This document shows, piece after piece, positions 37,331 through 39,585 of a stretch of DNA of 39,585 nucleotides. Within the stretch, counting starts at the first letter, position 1. Each line of letters begins with the position of its first letter. The stretch is taken from contig RPFO01001677.1 in the NCBI GenBank assembly GCA_009746045.1, positions 277,501-317,085 on the forward strand. Direction: 5' to 3'. The position numbers and the translations under genes are program-made. This DNA is from Mesostigma viride (taxonomy: Eukaryota > Streptophyta > Mesostigmatophyceae > Mesostigmatales > Mesostigmataceae). The notes beneath the pieces are model-generated. The model was not told the DNA's origin. It made no database searches and saw only the letters and a list, made by a program, of their open reading frames with translations.

Positions 37331-38101
37331 TGAGGGCCTGTTGTTGGTATTGTTATTGTTAATTAATTAATCGCAGCTTTTCTTGTTTGTTCATTGTATT
37401 GATTGAGAGGACAGTATCTTTGCTGCCTCAAAACCCACCATGGTTTGGTAGCATTTTCGTTTGTTTGCTTGTAATGAGAGGACAGAAGCTGTGCTGCCTC
37501 AACACCAACCATGGTTTGGTAACAGTTTCGTTTGTTTGTTTGCAGTGAGAGGACAGCATCTGTGCTGCCTCAACACCAACCATGGTTTGGTAACAGTTTT
37601 GTTTGTTTGTTTGTTTTCTGTTAGTGTTTCTTGTTATTGCCTCCCGGTGCTGCTTGAGCGTTAGCACCAGCCATGTCTTTACCCGCAAGTACATGCGTTT
37701 GGTAATGGCTTCTGCCACTACTGCATGCGTTATTGATGATGTGCGGCGGCTGGGCAAGCTCCATGTCTAGGGAGTTGACAGCAGTGGGTTTGATTAAGGG
37801 CCCTCAGCCCTGACATAGAGAGGATCAACAGTCTCCCTAGAGGGTAGAGGCTGTGCTGCCAAGAAAGCAACAATACCCTTACACTCATCCCAAATAAAAT
37901 GGGGAGATTTGCGTTCAAAAGACATGACATTCATTCAGATAAGTCACGTTGGGGTGGACGGAGATACTTGTCTCGTTTGCATATGCCGTCCAGCCCAGGC
38001 CGCCCACCGCCGGCGATGGGGATAGGCCAGGAGTGCTTTTATCACATAACAGCTGGAGCGTTTCTATGCTCCTCATGCTGCAGCGATAGCTTTCTGTTTG
38101 G
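37331..38101 (-). other. Element C gag region, no continuous frame
   Basis: By position this should encode the gag capsid, but only short disconnected frames exist and none resembles the gag of A, B or D. It includes a threefold 71-bp tandem repeat (37405-37617). Either this part is non-coding or it is heavily rearranged. Confidence 0.5.
37405..37617. repeat. 71-bp tandem repeat, three copies
   Basis: gagaggacag begins at 37405, 37476 and 37547, each followed by ...ctgcctcaa.acc.accatggtttggta.c..tttcgtttgtttg. The period, 71, is not a multiple of 3, so the repeat would change reading frame at each unit. A related half-unit (gggaggacagtaaggttgctgcctcaaaa) lies at about 36996, suggesting duplication of an older gag/pol segment. 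Confidence 0.9.
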
Positions 38102-38564
38102 TTATGATATGTTGAAAAGATAGCCACCGCTCTTGAGCATTATATCAGAGCATGCATGAGGAAAGAAAGCAACGGACTTGCTTACGCTGGAAGCCCCAGG
38201 GGCCGGCGCGGGGCCGGTGCCTCCTGGGGGGTTGTTTTCCTGCCGCATTGCCGCCGCCATGGCTGCTCCAGCAGTGGGTGCTGCTGTCGCAGCCGCCGGG
38301 GAAGAGGGTTGGTCGGTGCCCCGTAGGGGAACCGGCTCCGCCACCGGCTGGCGCACAGGGGAGGGGGGTTGTTCGGACTGCCTCGCGGCAGCCGGACCCT
38401 CCACCTGGCTGGTATTGTCATGGTTGTTCTTTTGTTTTCTTTTTCTTTGTCTTCTTTTTGTTTTGTTGTTATTGCATGCAGGCGCACCGACATCAGCCGG
38501 TGCCCTGTTGTCTGGCGGACGACGCTGATCATCATCGTCGTCCCCAAGATATAGTTTCTTTTTC

Positions 38565-38595
<31 letters not shown>

Positions 38596-38734
38596 CCAGT
38601 GCCGGTTTGAACCGTTGTTGAGTTTGATGTTGCTGAAGAGCGTTTATAAAATTCAAGTTAGGAATGAGAAATGAACGACGTGATATATTGCTTGAGAACA
38701 CTGTATGCTGTGAGCAATGAATTGCTTGGTTCAT
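38102..38734 (-). CDS. Element C leader ORF, possible gag N-terminus
   Basis: 210 codons starting at an ATG inside the 5' LTR (MNQAIHCSQHTV, downstream of the TATA box and so probably in the transcript) and continuing into the internal region. It holds a Lys/Glu run from the AAAAG-rich tract (38561-38596), a DDDDD stretch, basic KTKRRQRKRKQK, then a Pro/Ala/Gln-rich end. It is low in complexity, with no homology to the other gag proteins that I can see. It could be a basic, disordered gag N-terminus or merely open by composition. Confidence 0.35.
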
Positions 38735-39138
38735 TAGAAAATAGGTTTACCCTTTATCAACGTTCCTCTCACTGGCTGCGCCGCCAGTGACCGTTGGGTG
38801 CAGACCGTTGGCCCGAGGCCGCACGATGACAGGTAGCAGTCTAGTCACTGCATCGTGTGATCACAGATCAATGCACGCTGCAGTACGGTCCCTATCTAGG
38901 ATACTCTAGTACCGTCCAATGACAGGACACTACGTATACTGGGTACTGACATCTGTCACGTACCCCAGTACCCAAAGTACCTATCTAGGGAAACGTATGC
39001 GACTCGACTAGCATTCCTATCTGCATAGCCCACGTGGTATTTATATTCACATACCAACGTAGGTTTACAAGGCTTATTCATACGTTGTATTCACAATGCC
39101 TTTGAGACTTAGTCTACAGCAAAGCATGGAGACTAACT
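38656..39138 (-). repeat. Element C 5' LTR
   Basis: Identical by eye to 32712-33194. The TATA box copy is at 39038-39045. Borders gttat at 39139-39143. Confidence 0.95.
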
Positions 39139-39143
39139 GTTAT
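39139..39143. other. Target-site duplication of element C (right copy, gttat)
   Basis: Second copy of the 5-bp duplication; the LINE 3' UTR resumes after it. Confidence 0.95.
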
Positions 39144-39345
39144 TGGTCCTGAGGATAGCCGCTACACTACCGCCTCGTCTGCCATTACAGTAGAGGACAG
39201 CTCGGATGAGGATTACATCCCCATCTAGTGCTTATTAACGGTTGGGGGATGATGCAGACGATATTTGTTTAAACTTTTGTGTAATTGTTTTTCTAATGAG
39301 ATTAGCATAGTACTCCGTGGCATGCCTTTGCGCATGACACGCAAG

Positions 39346-39408
<63 letters not shown>
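39144..39408 (+). mobile_element. LINE 3' UTR continuation with (TTAC)n tail
   Basis: Continues the LINE cut at 32711: tggtcctgaggatagccgctacactaccgcctcgtctgcc, then gatgaggattacatcccc, the gtttaaac...tctaatgagattagcatagtactcc block and catgacacgcaagtac. It ends in about 14 TTAC units (about 39350-39408). The tetranucleotide tail takes the place of poly(A) in this family. Confidence 0.85.
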
Positions 39409-39409
<1 letters not shown>

Positions 39410-39585
39410 GTAGAGGACAGCTAGCTCAGATGAGGATTATATCCCCCTCTAGTGACTATGAGGTTGGGGCATGATGCAGACGATATTTGTAACTTTCGTG
39501 TACTTATTTTTTTTCCTGATGAGATTAGCGAAGTATACTCCGTGGCATGTCCATGCGCATGACACGCAAGGACTTACTTACTTAC
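39409..39585 (+). mobile_element. Second LINE 3' end, inserted after the TTAC tail
   Basis: Starts cagtagaggacagctagctcagatgagg directly behind the preceding TTAC tail and runs through the same 3' UTR to catgacacgcaaggacttacttacttac at the window end. It is a 5'-truncated copy lying head-to-tail with the previous one. It is diverged from it (for instance tttttttcctgatgagattagcgaagtata), so it is an independent insertion and not a recent duplication. Confidence 0.85.

Larger units (their letters stand above)
32712..39138 (-). mobile_element. Element C: complete LTR retrotransposon, copia gene order (6427 bp)
   Basis: 483-bp LTRs (32712-33194 and 38656-39138), identical by eye, bound a - strand internal region. 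The order is leader/gag region (38734-37050), integrase, protease-like domain and RT fingers (36950-34737), RT palm and RNase H (34813-33569) and a 0.37 kb 3' UTR. It is the same lineage as element B by integrase sequence. It is inserted into a LINE 3' UTR, and the empty site is visible in the LINE copy at 8.46 kb. It has no counterpart of the extra ORF of A and D. Pol has one frame change; gag is badly disturbed. Confidence 0.94.

Noticed and set aside
37124-37333. Valine-rich ORF over the (AAC)n tract
   Set aside because: It is the antisense translation of the trinucleotide repeat in element C gag.
1-39585. CRISPR array, bacterial operon or phage features
   Set aside because: The repeats are 0.6 kb satellites, LTRs and microsatellites. 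There are no spacers or cas genes, and all coding material is eukaryotic retrotransposon sequence.

Overview
The window is eukaryotic repeat-rich DNA and I see no host cellular gene in it. It holds a GC-rich satellite, several broken non-LTR retrotransposons (LINEs), and four Ty1/copia-order LTR retrotransposons, three of them with both LTRs and target-site duplications. GC-rich satellite DNA, tetranucleotide-tailed LINEs and divergent copia elements would fit a unicellular alga, perhaps a green alga. That is a weak inference, because no rRNA, tRNA or protein marker gene is present.

Layout. 1-7300: a satellite of alternating 611-659 bp monomers, each carrying a CCCTCG hexamer block, ending in about 34 hexamers. 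7488-9595: LINE 3' ends in both orientations with TTAC/GTAA tails, and one copy of a structured repeat. 10621-12115: a frameshifted LINE ORF1. 12761-31400: an old copia element (B, + strand). Its integrase gene is split by element A (14611-22776, - strand, TSD gagcc) and element D (23321-31147, + strand, TSD gcaag). Removing either insertion plus one TSD copy brings the B integrase frame back together. 31531-32711 and 39144-39585: more LINE 3' ends and a second copy of the structured repeat. 32712-39138: copia element C (- strand, TSD gttat), inserted in a LINE 3' UTR.

Elements A and D are one lineage: an extra ORF before gag, then gag with a CCHC knuckle, integrase, protease-like domain, RT and RNase H, then a 0.95 kb 3' UTR. 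B and C are a second lineage. Four features are unusual. (1) A retropepsin-like domain lies between integrase and RT, with D-T-N or D-T-Q where D-T/S-G is expected. (2) The RT active site reads HGDD. (3) LTR ends are AGTT...AACT or a close variant, not TG...CA. (4) Gag ends in UGA-C, and in element A UGA-CUA-G is followed in frame by pol.

The LTR pairs of C and D look identical by eye and those of A differ at one base, so the insertions are recent. Their reading frames nevertheless carry several frameshifts. Either the elements are moved in trans, or the assembly contains indel errors.
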